From NCBI GenBank assembly GCA_913774925.1, contig CAJYKB010000110.1, forward strand, positions 1 to 44,307: DNA of 44,307 bases, read 5' to 3'. A program made the position numbers and the translations under genes. This DNA is from an uncultured Sphingomonas sp. Lineage in GTDB: Bacteria; Pseudomonadota; Alphaproteobacteria; Sphingomonadales; Sphingomonadaceae. Under the pieces are notes generated by a model. It searched no databases. It saw only the letters and a program-made list of their open reading frames with translations, and was not told the origin of the DNA. Shown in pieces: positions 24,211 through 32,013 of the stretch (positions are counted from its first letter, which is position 1; each line of letters begins with the position of its first letter).

Positions 24211-24942
24211 TCAGGCGGCGCGGGCGTAGCGGTCGTGGGTGGCGAGCGCTTCCTCGGCCTGATCGAGCGCGCGGGGGTCGTCGACGTCGAGCCACCAATG
24301 ATCGCCGGTGTCCGCGACGAGCGCGCCGCCGGTCGCCGCCAGCGCCTCTACCCCCGCGGAGATCGATCCCGGGCCGCCGCCGCCGATCGACGCCTGCAAC
24401 GCGGCATGGAAGCGCGCGTCCACCGCGAAGACGCCGGTGTCGTAGCAATCGTAGTCGGGCAGATGCTTGCCGATCGCGACGATGCGATCGCCCTGCGTCC
24501 GAACGCGGGTGACGTCGTCGAGGTCGACCAGCGGGTTGTCGAGGCGGCGGTCGACGCCCAGCACCAGCGGGGCCGGGGCCGAGTTCACGACGGTGGCGAT
24601 GAGCGCGGGGTCCACCAGATGGTCGGACATCAGCAGCAGGTGGCGCTGCGCGCCGATCGCCGCGGCGCCGCTCAGCACCGAATGGCCGTTGGGCAACGAC
24701 CAGTCGGCGGTGCGCACGCACCGGATCGGCAGCGACCATTGCCGCGCGGCGAGCGTCAGGTGACGCTCCAGCGCATCCGCCTCATGCCCGGTCACGACGG
24801 TGAAGGCGGTTGCCCCACCGTCGTGTGCGGCGCGGATCACGCGCTCGATCAAGGGAACGCCGTGAACCGGGGTGAGCGGCTTCGACGGCGACACCGCGCG
24901 CAGCCGGCTGCCGTAGCCGGCCGCGACGATAAGCGCGTGCAA
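24211..24942 (-). CDS. sugar/inositol-phosphate nucleotidyltransferase (probable CTP:inositol-1-phosphate cytidylyltransferase)
   Basis: A 243-residue nucleotidyltransferase with the Rossmann-like signature LIVAAGYGSRL..SPSKPLTPV (Gly9, Gly11, Arg13, Lys21). It also has LLMSDHLVDP (metal Asp), LGVDRRLDNPLVDLDDVTRV and WLDVDDP. It is 6 bp downstream of the inositol-1-phosphate synthase gene, so it should act on inositol-1-phosphate, giving CDP-inositol. In archaea the same domain is fused to a CDP-alcohol transferase; here that partner is a separate divergent gene at 26188. Substrate assignment is from context and resemblance. Confidence 0.85.
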   Translation of the reverse strand: MHALIVAAGYGSRLRAVSPSKPLTPVHGVPLIERVIRAAHDGGATAFTVVTGHEADALERHLTLAARQWSLPIRCVRTADWSLPNGHSVLSGAAAIGAQRHLLLMSDHLVDPALIATVVNSAPAPLVLGVDRRLDNPLVDLDDVTRVRTQGDRIVAIGKHLPDYDCYDTGVFAVDARFHAALQASIGGGGPGSISAGVEALAATGGALVADTGDHWWLDVDDPRALDQAEEALATHDRYARAA

Positions 24943-24948
24943 GGTTGG

Positions 24949-26055
24949 TTACTCGGCAGCCAGGCGGGTTTCGCCGTGGATGAACTCGTCGGTCATCTGC
25001 GCGGCGACGTCGTCGGTCACCTGACGCGGCGGGTGCTTGCAGAAGAAGGCCGAGGGGCCGTCCAGCGCGCCGGCGGCGCCGCGCTCCAGACCAAGCTTCA
25101 CGCAGCGGATCGCGTCGACCACCACGGCGGCGGAGTTCGGCGAATCCTCGACCGACAGGCGCAGCTCCAGGTTCATCGGCACGCCGCCGAACAGGTCGCC
25201 TTCCAGGCGGAGGAAGCACAGCTTGTTGTCGCCCAGCCACGGGATGTAGTCCGACGGGCCGACATGGATGTTCTCGTCCGCCAGACGCTCGGCGATGACG
25301 GCCTGAACCGCCTCGGTCTTCGACTCCTTCTTGCTCGCCAGGCGATTGCGGTCGAGCATGTTCATGAAGTCGGTGTTGCCGCCGGTGTTCAGCTGATAGG
25401 TGTGATCGATCGTCACGCCGCGCTGGCCGAACAGGTTCGACAGCACGCGGTGGACGATGGTCGCGCCTACCTGCGCCTTCACGTCGTCACCGACGATCGG
25501 CAGGCCGGCGTCGGCGAACTTCTTCTCCCACTCCGGCTTCGATGCGATGAACACGGGCATGCAGTTGACGACGCCCAGCCCCGCCTCCAGCGCGCATTCC
25601 ATGTAGAATTCGGTCGCATCCTGGCTGCCGACCGGCAGGAAGTTGACCAGGATCTCCGCGCCCGATGCCTTCAGCTCGGCGATGATCTCCGCCTTGGAGG
25701 CGTCGCGCGTGTCGTCGATCTCGAACCCGCGATCGTTGGCGGCGGTCAGCATGTGCGGGGCGACGCCGTCCAGCTTGGCGCCCATCTTCACGATCGTGCC
25801 GGTCTTCGGCACGTCGGCGTGGAACACCTTGGTGCAGTTCGGCTTGGCGAAGATCGCCTCGCCCAGGTCGAGCCCGACCTTGCGCGAATCAACGTCGAAC
25901 GCGGCGACGAAGTCGATGTCGCTGACCTTGTATCCGCCGATCTCCTCGTGGATCAGGCCCGCGGCGGTGTTGCTGCCGGCGTAGTGATACTTGCCCTGAA
26001 TCAGGCTGCTGGCGCAGTTGCCCACGCCGATGACAGCGACCTTGATCGTCTTCAT
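24949..26055 (-). CDS. ino1: myo-inositol-1-phosphate synthase
   Basis: A 368-residue NAD-dependent synthase converting glucose-6-phosphate to inositol-1-phosphate. Visible blocks: VAVIGVGNCASSLIQG (NAD-binding turn), NFLPVGSQDATEFYMECA, FIASKPEW, DDVKAQVGATIVHR, NTGGNTDFMNML and SKKESKT, all in the order of the bacterial/archaeal short form. ATG 26055 follows GGGAAGA. It leads a two-gene unit with the nucleotidyltransferase and is divergent from the CDP-alcohol transferase, with a palindrome centred in the gap. Confidence 0.95.
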   Translation of the reverse strand: MKTIKVAVIGVGNCASSLIQGKYHYAGSNTAAGLIHEEIGGYKVSDIDFVAAFDVDSRKVGLDLGEAIFAKPNCTKVFHADVPKTGTIVKMGAKLDGVAPHMLTAANDRGFEIDDTRDASKAEIIAELKASGAEILVNFLPVGSQDATEFYMECALEAGLGVVNCMPVFIASKPEWEKKFADAGLPIVGDDVKAQVGATIVHRVLSNLFGQRGVTIDHTYQLNTGGNTDFMNMLDRNRLASKKESKTEAVQAVIAERLADENIHVGPSDYIPWLGDNKLCFLRLEGDLFGGVPMNLELRLSVEDSPNSAAVVVDAIRCVKLGLERGAAGALDGPSAFFCKHPPRQVTDDVAAQMTDEFIHGETRLAAE

Positions 26056-26110
26056 TCTTCCCCACTCGCCGGGCGCACCGGCCTTCCGAGACTAATACGT
26101 TGCCGCTAGG

Positions 26111-26133
26111 TGACAGATACGTGGCATCTGTCA
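26111..26133. promoter_or_regulatory. perfect palindrome TGACAGAT-N7-ATCTGTCA between divergent inositol genes
   Basis: An 8-7-8 inverted repeat whose centre (26122) is 67 bp from the ino1 ATG and 66 bp from the transferase GTG. Its right arm supplies a possible -35 (CTGTCA, 26128-26133), 17 bp before TATAGA (26151-26156) for the plus-strand gene. It is a strong candidate for a shared repressor site. Confidence 0.6.
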
Positions 26134-26156
26134 AGCGACGCATTGCCCTGTATAGA
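26128..26156 (+). promoter_or_regulatory. putative promoter of the CDP-alcohol phosphotransferase gene
   Basis: CTGTCA (26128-26133) and TATAGA (26151-26156) are 17 bp apart. The -35 lies within the palindrome arm, so a protein bound there would block transcription. The start codon is 32 bp downstream. Confidence 0.45.
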
Positions 26157-26187
26157 CTCGCCCGCGGAGTGCGGGGATGAGAAAAGC

Positions 26188-27063
26188 GTGAACGAATCTT
26201 TACCGAGTGATGCAGGGAAGCCACGGGAACTGCAAGGGTTCCTGAACCGGACCGTGTATCATCCGCTGGCGCATCGGCTGGCGCGCGCATTGGTGCCGAC
26301 CCGCGTCACCCCCAACATGGTGTCGATCGCTGGGGCGATCATCGTCATGGTCGCGGGCGTGCTCTACACGCTGGTCGCGACGCCGTGGGCGATCGCGCTC
26401 GCCTTCGTGCTGCATCTGTCGTGGCACGTCGTCGACGGCGCGGACGGGGCGCTCGCGCGGATGTCGGGGCGTGCCTCGCCCTCCGGAGAGATCGTCGACG
26501 GGCTGTGCGACTATGCCGGACACGGCGTGCTCTACGTCCTGTTCGCCGCCACGCTGGACGATACGCTGGGCGCGGGTGCCTGGGCGCTGGCGCTCGCGGC
26601 GGGGGTGAGCCGCGCGTTCCAGTCGGTCTTCGCGGAGAGCCAGCGGCGCACCTATCAATGGTGGGCCTATGACGTGCCGTGGCTGCAGAACACCAAGGGT
26701 CAGGGCGACGGCATCGGGGTAAAGCTGTCGCGCATCTATCTGTGGGCGTGGAACAGGATGGCAGGGCCGACGCAGGCGGTGAACGCGCTGGTGTCGAGCG
26801 CGGAGCATGACTCCGCCGAGCGCGCGCGCATCGCGCAGATCGCGCGGCGGACGGGGCGCGCGATACTGCCCACGGTGGCGATCATCGGCGCCAACCCGCG
26901 CACGATCCTGCTGGGGCTGAGCATGATCGCCGGGTCGCCGCTATGGTTCTTCCTGATCGAGACGGTGGCGTTCAACATCGTGCTGGTCGCCGCGATCCTG
27001 CAGGCGGCGTCGATCGGTCGGCGCATCGCGCGCGAGATCGCGCACGGCAACCGGGAGGATTGA
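26188..27063 (+). CDS. CDP-alcohol phosphatidyltransferase family protein (probable CDP-inositol-dependent)
   Basis: A 291-residue membrane enzyme. The family motif D-G-x2-A-R-x8-G-x3-D-x3-D is complete: Asp83 and Asp86 in VDGADGALAR, then Gly100, Asp104 and Asp108 in SGEIVDGLCD. About six membrane segments are predicted. GTG 26188 is preceded by GGGGATGAGAAAAGC; a GTG at 26110 is in frame but overlaps the palindrome. With ino1 and the cytidylyltransferase opposite, it may transfer inositol-phosphate from CDP-inositol to an alcohol: a second inositol phosphate (as in thermophile di-inositol phosphate) or a lipid. The acceptor is unknown. MaoC follows after 1 bp. Confidence 0.87.
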   Translation: MNESLPSDAGKPRELQGFLNRTVYHPLAHRLARALVPTRVTPNMVSIAGAIIVMVAGVLYTLVATPWAIALAFVLHLSWHVVDGADGALARMSGRASPSGEIVDGLCDYAGHGVLYVLFAATLDDTLGAGAWALALAAGVSRAFQSVFAESQRRTYQWWAYDVPWLQNTKGQGDGIGVKLSRIYLWAWNRMAGPTQAVNALVSSAEHDSAERARIAQIARRTGRAILPTVAIIGANPRTILLGLSMIAGSPLWFFLIETVAFNIVLVAAILQAASIGRRIAREIAHGNRED

Positions 27064-27064
27064 G

Positions 27065-27517
27065 ATGGCGGGTCTGTGGTTCGAGCAGTTCGAGGTCGGT
27101 CAGCGCTTCGTGCACGAGGTGCGGCGCACGGTGACGGATACCGACAACATCCTCTTTTCCGCGCTGACGCATAACCCGGCGGCGATCCACATCGATCACG
27201 ATTATGCCGCGACGACCGAGTTCGGGCGGCCGCTGATGAATTCGCTCTTCACGCTGGGGCTGGTGATCGGGCTGTCGGTGCAGGACACGACGTTCGGCAC
27301 GACGGTCGCCAACCTGGGGATGAGCGAGACGACCTTCCCCAAGCCGGTGTTCGCGGGCGACACGATCCGTGTCGAGACCGAGGTGACGGCGCTGCGCCCC
27401 TCCGCCTCGCGCCCCGGGCAGGGGGTGGTGACGTTCGCGCATGTCGGGCTGAACCAGCGCGGCGAGACGGTGTGCCGGACGCTGCGCGCCGCGCTGATGA
27501 TGGCCCGGCCGGCGTAA
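27065..27517 (+). CDS. MaoC-like acyl dehydratase
   Basis: A 150-residue hot-dog-fold hydratase. The hydratase-2 motif appears as HNPAAIHIDHDYAATTEFGR followed by PLMNSLFTLGL, with FAGDTIRVETEV further on. These enzymes hydrate or dehydrate acyl-CoA thioesters. The ATG is 1 bp after the CDP-alcohol transferase stop, so translation is likely coupled, although a functional link to inositol is not evident. The final His of the usual active-site Asp-His pair is conserved in position as His in IHIDHD. Confidence 0.85.
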   Translation: MAGLWFEQFEVGQRFVHEVRRTVTDTDNILFSALTHNPAAIHIDHDYAATTEFGRPLMNSLFTLGLVIGLSVQDTTFGTTVANLGMSETTFPKPVFAGDTIRVETEVTALRPSASRPGQGVVTFAHVGLNQRGETVCRTLRAALMMARPA

Positions 27518-27576
27518 GGGGAACCGGGACTTCGGGCCGCGGGTTGCCTGCGGTAGATGGAACAGGGAGACGAGAG

Positions 27577-28116
27577 ATGCGGCTGGTGATGTTGGCGGGG
27601 ATCGGCGCGGCGGCGCTGTCGCTGGGTGCCTGCAACGACGAGGGCAAGATGGCGACGGGTGCGCCGGTCGCAGGTGCGCCGAGCGCGATGGCGAACCTGA
27701 TGACCGCGACCGGCACCCCGGTCGGGCGCGCCACCGCGACCGAGGTGGCGGGCGGCGTGCGCTTCACGATCGACGCGATGGGAATGCCGCCGGGGACGCA
27801 CGGCGCGCACGTCCATATGGTCGGTCGCTGCGATGCGCCCGACTTCGCGACCGCGGGCGGGCACTGGAACCCGACCGCGATGAAGCACGGGACGATGAAC
27901 CCGCAGGGGCCGCACCAGGGCGACCTTCCTAATCTGGTCATCGGCAACGACGGCCGCGGCACGATCGCGGCGACGATTCCGGGGGCGACGATGGCCGGGC
28001 TGATGGACGCGGACGGCGCGGCGATGGTCGTCCATGCTGGGCCGGACGATCTGAAGACCGACCCGAGCGGGAACTCCGGCGGGCGCATCGCCTGCGGGGT
28101 GTTCACCGCGGGGTGA
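27577..28116 (+). CDS. sodC: Cu/Zn superoxide dismutase, probable lipoprotein
   Basis: A 179-residue periplasmic-type Cu/Zn superoxide dismutase. Metal-binding blocks: GTHGAHVHMVGRCD, GGHWNPTAMKHG, PHQGDLPNL and MVVHAGPDD, and GGRIACGV, with Cys residues for the usual disulfide. The N terminus is hydrophobic and ends in SLGAC with Cys19, so it is probably a lipid-anchored envelope enzyme. ATG 27577 follows ACAGGGAGACGAGAG. It is the last gene of the plus-strand set starting with the CDP-alcohol transferase, 59 bp after MaoC. Confidence 0.92.
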   Translation: MRLVMLAGIGAAALSLGACNDEGKMATGAPVAGAPSAMANLMTATGTPVGRATATEVAGGVRFTIDAMGMPPGTHGAHVHMVGRCDAPDFATAGGHWNPTAMKHGTMNPQGPHQGDLPNLVIGNDGRGTIAATIPGATMAGLMDADGAAMVVHAGPDDLKTDPSGNSGGRIACGVFTAG

Positions 28117-28156
28117 GTGTTGGGGGTGGGGTGGTTGGGGCGCGAGCCCTTTCCCT

Positions 28157-28198
28157 CTCCACTCCACCCCGACCCTTCCCCTCCAGGGGAGGGGCTTT
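28157..28198. repeat. short G/C-rich hairpin, CCCCTCC stem
   Basis: CCACCCCGACCCTTCCCCTCC-AGG-GGAGGGG followed by CTTTGCG lies between the convergent sodC and MFS genes. It resembles one arm of the repeat inside the E2 gene and may serve as a terminator. Confidence 0.55.
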
Positions 28199-28204
28199 GC
28201 GTTG

Positions 28205-29755
28205 TCAGATCGCCTCGCCCGCTGCCCGGGCGCGCTCCTCGCGGGTGCGCTCGGCGGCGGGGACGAGGCGGTAGGCGGCGATGCCGGCGGCGACCGTGAT
28301 CGGCACGGTCAGCAACAACGACAGCATGCCGGTCGACAGGCTGCCGGTCAGCGTCGAGACGCGCCCGGCGAGATAGGGCCCGAGTGCCAGCCCCAGCAGC
28401 GTCGTGCCGATGAAGAAGGTCGCGGTCGCCGTCCCGCGCATCCGCGGCAGGACGAGGTCCTGCGTCGTCGCCGCGGCACCGCCAAGGCCCCAGCTGGCGA
28501 AGAACTGCGCGCCGAACAGGCAGACGTAGAGCACGATCGGGGTCGAGGTGGTGAAGGCCGCGGCCATGAACGGCACGGGCAGCGTCGCGCCCAGCAGCAC
28601 CAGAATCAGCCGCCCCGCGGGGTTGCGGCGGCGCAGACGGTCGGCGATCAATCCGCCCACGGTCACCCCCAGGAAGCCCGAGACCGCGCCCTGTCCGCCG
28701 AGGATCAGCCCGGCCTCCGCGGCGGACACGCCCAGATCGCGCATGGCGTAGGGCGCGGCCCAGAAGCCGGCCGCATAGCTGAGGAAGGCGTTGAGGCCGT
28801 AGGCGACGACGGTGCACAGGAACGCGGGCGTGCCGACGATCAGCCGGAAGGTCGGCAGGTCGCGGTGGCGCAGCGCGCAGGCCCAGGAGAAGACGGCGTA
28901 GACGCCGATCCCGATCGCCAGCCATTGCGGCAGCGGCTCGCCCAGCGCCAGCAGCAGCGCGACCAGCGCCACCGTCACCGCCAGACCCGCCAGGTTGACC
29001 AGCAGCGCGCGCGTCCCCAGCCGCGCTGCGCCGATGATGGTGAACGGCGGCAGGATGGTCATCAGCTCGTCGAGGAAGGCGCGGAAGGGGGCGGGGTGCT
29101 TTTCCGGTTCGGGCAGCCCCTCGACCGCGCCGCGGATCGGCTCGCGCAGGGTGGCGACCACCAGCGCGAGGATCAGCCCCGGGATGCCGACCGACAGGAA
29201 CGCGGCCTGCCACCCCACCAGTCCGAACGGGCCGCCCTGGGGATAGGCGCGGTTCCACGACTGCACGATCAAGCCGCCGATGAACAGCGAGCAGCCGCCG
29301 CCGACGTACAGCCCGGCGGAATAGATCGACAGCGCGGTCGCGCGCAGCTTCTTCGGGAAATAGTCGGAGATCAGCGAGTAGGCGGAGGGCGAGGCGGTCG
29401 CCTCGCCCACGCCGACGCCGATGCGGGCGGCGGCAAGGTGCGCCCCGGTGGAGGAGAGGCCGGACAGTGCGGTCATCGTCGACCACAATCCCAGCCCGAC
29501 CGTCATCAGTCGCACGCGGTTCCAGCTGTCCGCCAGCCGCCCCAGCGGAATGCCGAACAGCGAATAGAAGACGCCGAACGCGGTGCCGTAGAGGAAGCCG
29601 AGATCCTCGTCCTTCAGCCCCAGGTCGCGCTTGATGTCCTCCGCCAGGATCGAGATCACCTGCCGGTCGATGAAGTTCAGGATATAGACGAGGAACAGGA
29701 TCCCCAGCACGTACCAGGCATAGCCGCTCGCGCGGGTCTCGCTCTCGCTCGTCAT
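28205..29755 (-). CDS. MFS transporter, spinster type
   Basis: A 516-residue major facilitator with about 12 membrane segments. The first segment block LFLVYILNFIDRQVISIL is followed by DLGFLYGTAFGVFYSLFGIPLGRLAD, typical of the spinster-like group common in sphingomonads. RIGVGVGEATASPSAYSLISDYFP follows. I chose ATG 29755 (MTSESETRASG), with GGAGAGGCG just upstream; in-frame ATGs at 29767 and 29782 are possible. The substrate is not predictable. The central segment between the halves (LREPIRGAVEGLPEPEKHPA) is cytoplasmic. Confidence 0.9.
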   Translation of the reverse strand: MTSESETRASGYAWYVLGILFLVYILNFIDRQVISILAEDIKRDLGLKDEDLGFLYGTAFGVFYSLFGIPLGRLADSWNRVRLMTVGLGLWSTMTALSGLSSTGAHLAAARIGVGVGEATASPSAYSLISDYFPKKLRATALSIYSAGLYVGGGCSLFIGGLIVQSWNRAYPQGGPFGLVGWQAAFLSVGIPGLILALVVATLREPIRGAVEGLPEPEKHPAPFRAFLDELMTILPPFTIIGAARLGTRALLVNLAGLAVTVALVALLLALGEPLPQWLAIGIGVYAVFSWACALRHRDLPTFRLIVGTPAFLCTVVAYGLNAFLSYAAGFWAAPYAMRDLGVSAAEAGLILGGQGAVSGFLGVTVGGLIADRLRRRNPAGRLILVLLGATLPVPFMAAAFTTSTPIVLYVCLFGAQFFASWGLGGAAATTQDLVLPRMRGTATATFFIGTTLLGLALGPYLAGRVSTLTGSLSTGMLSLLLTVPITVAAGIAAYRLVPAAERTREERARAAGEAI

Positions 29756-29813
29756 TCGCCTCTCCATCCCGTTTCGCGCCAAGCGTAACAGAGGAGAGGC
29801 CGGAGGGAAGGGG

Positions 29814-30143
29814 TTAAAGCAAGCGGCGGGCGATCGCGGCGACGACGACCGCCGGCAGGGCGAGTGCGGTCAGGATCGCGAGACCGAGGGGCCAAAGCGG
29901 CCCGCTCGCGGCGCCGCCGATCCACATCACGGGCGCCTGCGCGGCGATGACGATCGCGCCGGCGCGCCAGCCGATCACGCGGCCGCCGATCGCGGACAGC
30001 AGCAGCGCGCCGGGATACCACCCGTACCAATAGGCGCGGGCGTCCCATGGCTCGGCGACGCCCGCCAGCCGCGATGCCAGCGTCCAGTAGAGCAGGGCGA
30101 TCAGCAGGAGGGCAGCCGCGCGGATGGCGGGGCGGGTCGTCAT
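29814..30143 (-). CDS. small membrane protein of unknown function
   Basis: A 109-residue protein with three to four membrane segments, including AALLLIALLYWTLASRLAG, GALLLSAIGGRVIGW and LGLAILTALALPAVVVAAIARRLL. ATG 30143 begins MTTRPAIRAAALL. Extending upstream to 30248 would translate a palindromic repeat (MPDQVRHDDG is the typical readout), so that extension was dropped. No family is recognised. It lies 58 bp upstream of the MFS gene on the same strand. Confidence 0.6.
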   Translation of the reverse strand: MTTRPAIRAAALLLIALLYWTLASRLAGVAEPWDARAYWYGWYPGALLLSAIGGRVIGWRAGAIVIAAQAPVMWIGGAASGPLWPLGLAILTALALPAVVVAAIARRLL

Positions 30144-30181
30144 GCGGTGGGTGTTTCCCCCTGCGTTGGCATCACCGCCCA

Positions 30182-30320
30182 CGTCATCCCGGACGTGTTC
30201 GAAACCTCCGTGAACGTTACCATCGTCATGCCGGACTTGGTCCGGCATCCACCGTGCAACGAACTCTCAAGCCTTTGGTTTTGCGGAATGGCGGGCCCCG
30301 GAACACGTCCGGGGTGACAG
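30182..30320. repeat. composite palindromic repeat with an extra half copy
   Basis: A half copy CGTCATCCCGGACGTGTTCGAAA (30182-30204) precedes a full copy at 30224-30320: CGTCATGCCGGA..TCCGGCATCCACCG, then GGGCCCCGGAACACGTCCGGGGTGACAG. It lies in the 365-bp gap 30144-30509; nothing further is recognised there. Confidence 0.75.
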
Positions 30321-30509
30321 GTTTGATGGAGACTGCGACGAGGCCTTCGCAACGGTCTCGACGAGTTCCGTAGGCCAGCGTGCAGCGCCGTCGATGGCCA
30401 GCGGGTTTGCGGCGCGGTAGATGCCGGAGCACGTTCGGCATGGCGCAGCGAGCTTTTGCGGAGGTTTCGCGGGCGGGACGGCGGTGATGCGGGCGTTGCG
30501 ACGGAGGCG

Positions 30510-31052
30510 TCATCCCAGCCGCCAGCGCGCGACCGCTTCGTAGCGCGCCCCCTCGTGCGCCAAGTGGCTTTCGTAGAGCAGCAGGTGGTCGAGTGCGAAC
30601 GCGTCAGTGGTAAGGGCGGCGTGCGCCTCCGCCCAGCGCGCGATCGCGGCAGGGTCGGCGGCGCGGCGGCCGAAGCGGGCAAGCGTGATATGCGGCAGGT
30701 AGCGGCGGGGATCGGCGGCGATGCCGGCGCGTGCGAGCGCCTGATCGACCTTGCGGTGGAGCGCGGCGAGCGGGTCGGCGGGGAGAACTTTCGCCCATAG
30801 GGTGTCGACATGGCCGCGCGTGTCGAACGTGCCGACGCCCGCGATCCGCGCGGTGATGGCGGGGGCCGCGACCGCGGCGAGCGCGGCGGCGACATCCTCC
30901 GCCTGATGCCGGTCGACCTCCCCGATGAAGCGCAGCGTCAGGTGCAACTGCTCGTCGCCCTGCCACCGCGCGCCCGGCAGCCCCTCCATCACCGCGGACA
31001 AGGCGGCGCGGACGGCGGGGGGAGGGCGGACCGCGACGAACAGGCGGTGCAT
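30510..31052 (-). CDS. thpR: RNA 2',3'-cyclic phosphodiesterase
   Basis: A 180-residue 2H-phosphoesterase. The two catalytic motifs HLTL (His37) and HITL (His121) are present, with LRFIGEV after the first, as in ThpR. The start MHRLFVAVRPP is typical. The enzyme opens 2',3'-cyclic phosphates on RNA. It reads divergently from the Bax-inhibitor gene (31176), with 123 bp between them. No RNA-ligase gene is adjacent. Confidence 0.92.
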   Translation of the reverse strand: MHRLFVAVRPPPAVRAALSAVMEGLPGARWQGDEQLHLTLRFIGEVDRHQAEDVAAALAAVAAPAITARIAGVGTFDTRGHVDTLWAKVLPADPLAALHRKVDQALARAGIAADPRRYLPHITLARFGRRAADPAAIARWAEAHAALTTDAFALDHLLLYESHLAHEGARYEAVARWRLG

Positions 31053-31175
31053 GAAATCTCTGTAACGAACCGTTGCCGGGGGCGGAACGACCCGCCGGTT
31101 TCTTGAATTGTAGGGCGCGGCGCGCGATATTCACATCATCCGGCATTCGTCGCCGGACGAAGGAGCAAGAAGACA

Positions 31176-31916
31176 ATGGCCAATTGGTCCGATCCCCGGC
31201 CCTCCGCCACCGCTTTCGGCGGCGCCGCTTCGGGCACCCGCACCGAGGCGTATGACGCCGGGCTGCGTTCGTACATGCTGTCGGTCTACAACTACATGGC
31301 ATCCGGCGTGCTGCTGACGGGCATCGTCGCGCTGCTGTTCGCCATGTCGGGTGCCGCGGCCACGGTGTTCCAGACGCCGCTGCGCTGGGTCATCACGCTG
31401 GCGCCGCTCGGCTTCGTCTTCGCGATGAGCTTCGGGCAGGGCAAGTTCTCGTCGGGCACGCTGAAAGCGATGTTCTGGGGCTTTGCGGTCGCGATGGGGC
31501 TGTCGCTGTCGACGATCTTCCTGGTCTATTCGCCGATCGCGATTGCGCAGGCGTTCTTCGCCACCGCGGCGGGCTTCGGCGCGCTCAGCCTGTACGGCTA
31601 TACGACGAAGCGCGACCTGTCGGCGTTCGGCACGTTCCTCATCATCGGTCTGGTCGGGCTGATCGTGGCGAGCCTCATCAACATGTTCGTCCAGTCCGGG
31701 CCGCTGGGTCTGGTGATCTCGCTGGTCGGCGTGCTGCTGTTCGCGGGCCTGACCGCCTATGACACGCAGCGCACCAAGAGCCTGTATTTTCAGGTCGCGG
31801 GTTATGGTCCGGAGATGGTCGGCAAGGCGATCGTGATGTCGGCGCTGAGCCTGTACCTCGACTTCATCAACATGTTCCTCTTCATCCTGCGGCTGTTCGG
31901 CGGCAACCGGGACTGA
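31176..31916 (+). CDS. Bax inhibitor-1/YccA family membrane protein
   Basis: A 246-residue protein with seven predicted membrane segments. The family blocks are seen: YMASGVLLTGIVALLFAM, TGLTAYDTQRTKSLY-like readout (AGLTAYDTQRTKSLYF), and ALSLYLDFINMFLFILRLFG at the C terminus. Homologues include YbhL/YccA and form pH- or calcium-sensitive leak channels or interact with FtsH. ATG 31176 follows AGGAGCAAGAAGACA. A strong intrinsic terminator follows at 31958-31996. Confidence 0.92.
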   Translation: MANWSDPRPSATAFGGAASGTRTEAYDAGLRSYMLSVYNYMASGVLLTGIVALLFAMSGAAATVFQTPLRWVITLAPLGFVFAMSFGQGKFSSGTLKAMFWGFAVAMGLSLSTIFLVYSPIAIAQAFFATAAGFGALSLYGYTTKRDLSAFGTFLIIGLVGLIVASLINMFVQSGPLGLVISLVGVLLFAGLTAYDTQRTKSLYFQVAGYGPEMVGKAIVMSALSLYLDFINMFLFILRLFGGNRD

Positions 31917-31957
31917 GAGACGCGCGACCGATCGTCCGATCACGCGTTGAGGATCAC

Positions 31958-31996
31958 GGAGGCCTGGCGGGCGACCGCCGGGCCTCCTTCTTTTTG
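31958..31996 (+). terminator. intrinsic terminator after the Bax-inhibitor gene
   Basis: The stem GGAGGCC-T-GGCGG is matched by CCGCC-G-GGCCTCC with a GCGA loop, followed by TTCTTTTT. It is the clearest rho-independent terminator in the window. It ends 18 bp before the transglutaminase ATG, so that gene must have a promoter inside or before it, or depend on read-through. Confidence 0.88.
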
Positions 31997-32013
31997 CCCA
32001 GAAGGATTGCCGC

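Noticed and set aside
26110..26187. Upstream GTG start of the CDP-alcohol transferase at 26110
   Set aside because: It lies inside the palindrome and the putative promoter; the GTG at 26188 fits better with a GGGGATGAG upstream.
28202..29788. Open frame of about 520 codons on the plus strand opposite the MFS gene
   Set aside because: Composition is low-complexity (Gln, Arg, Asp) and the minus strand encodes a complete 12-segment transporter.
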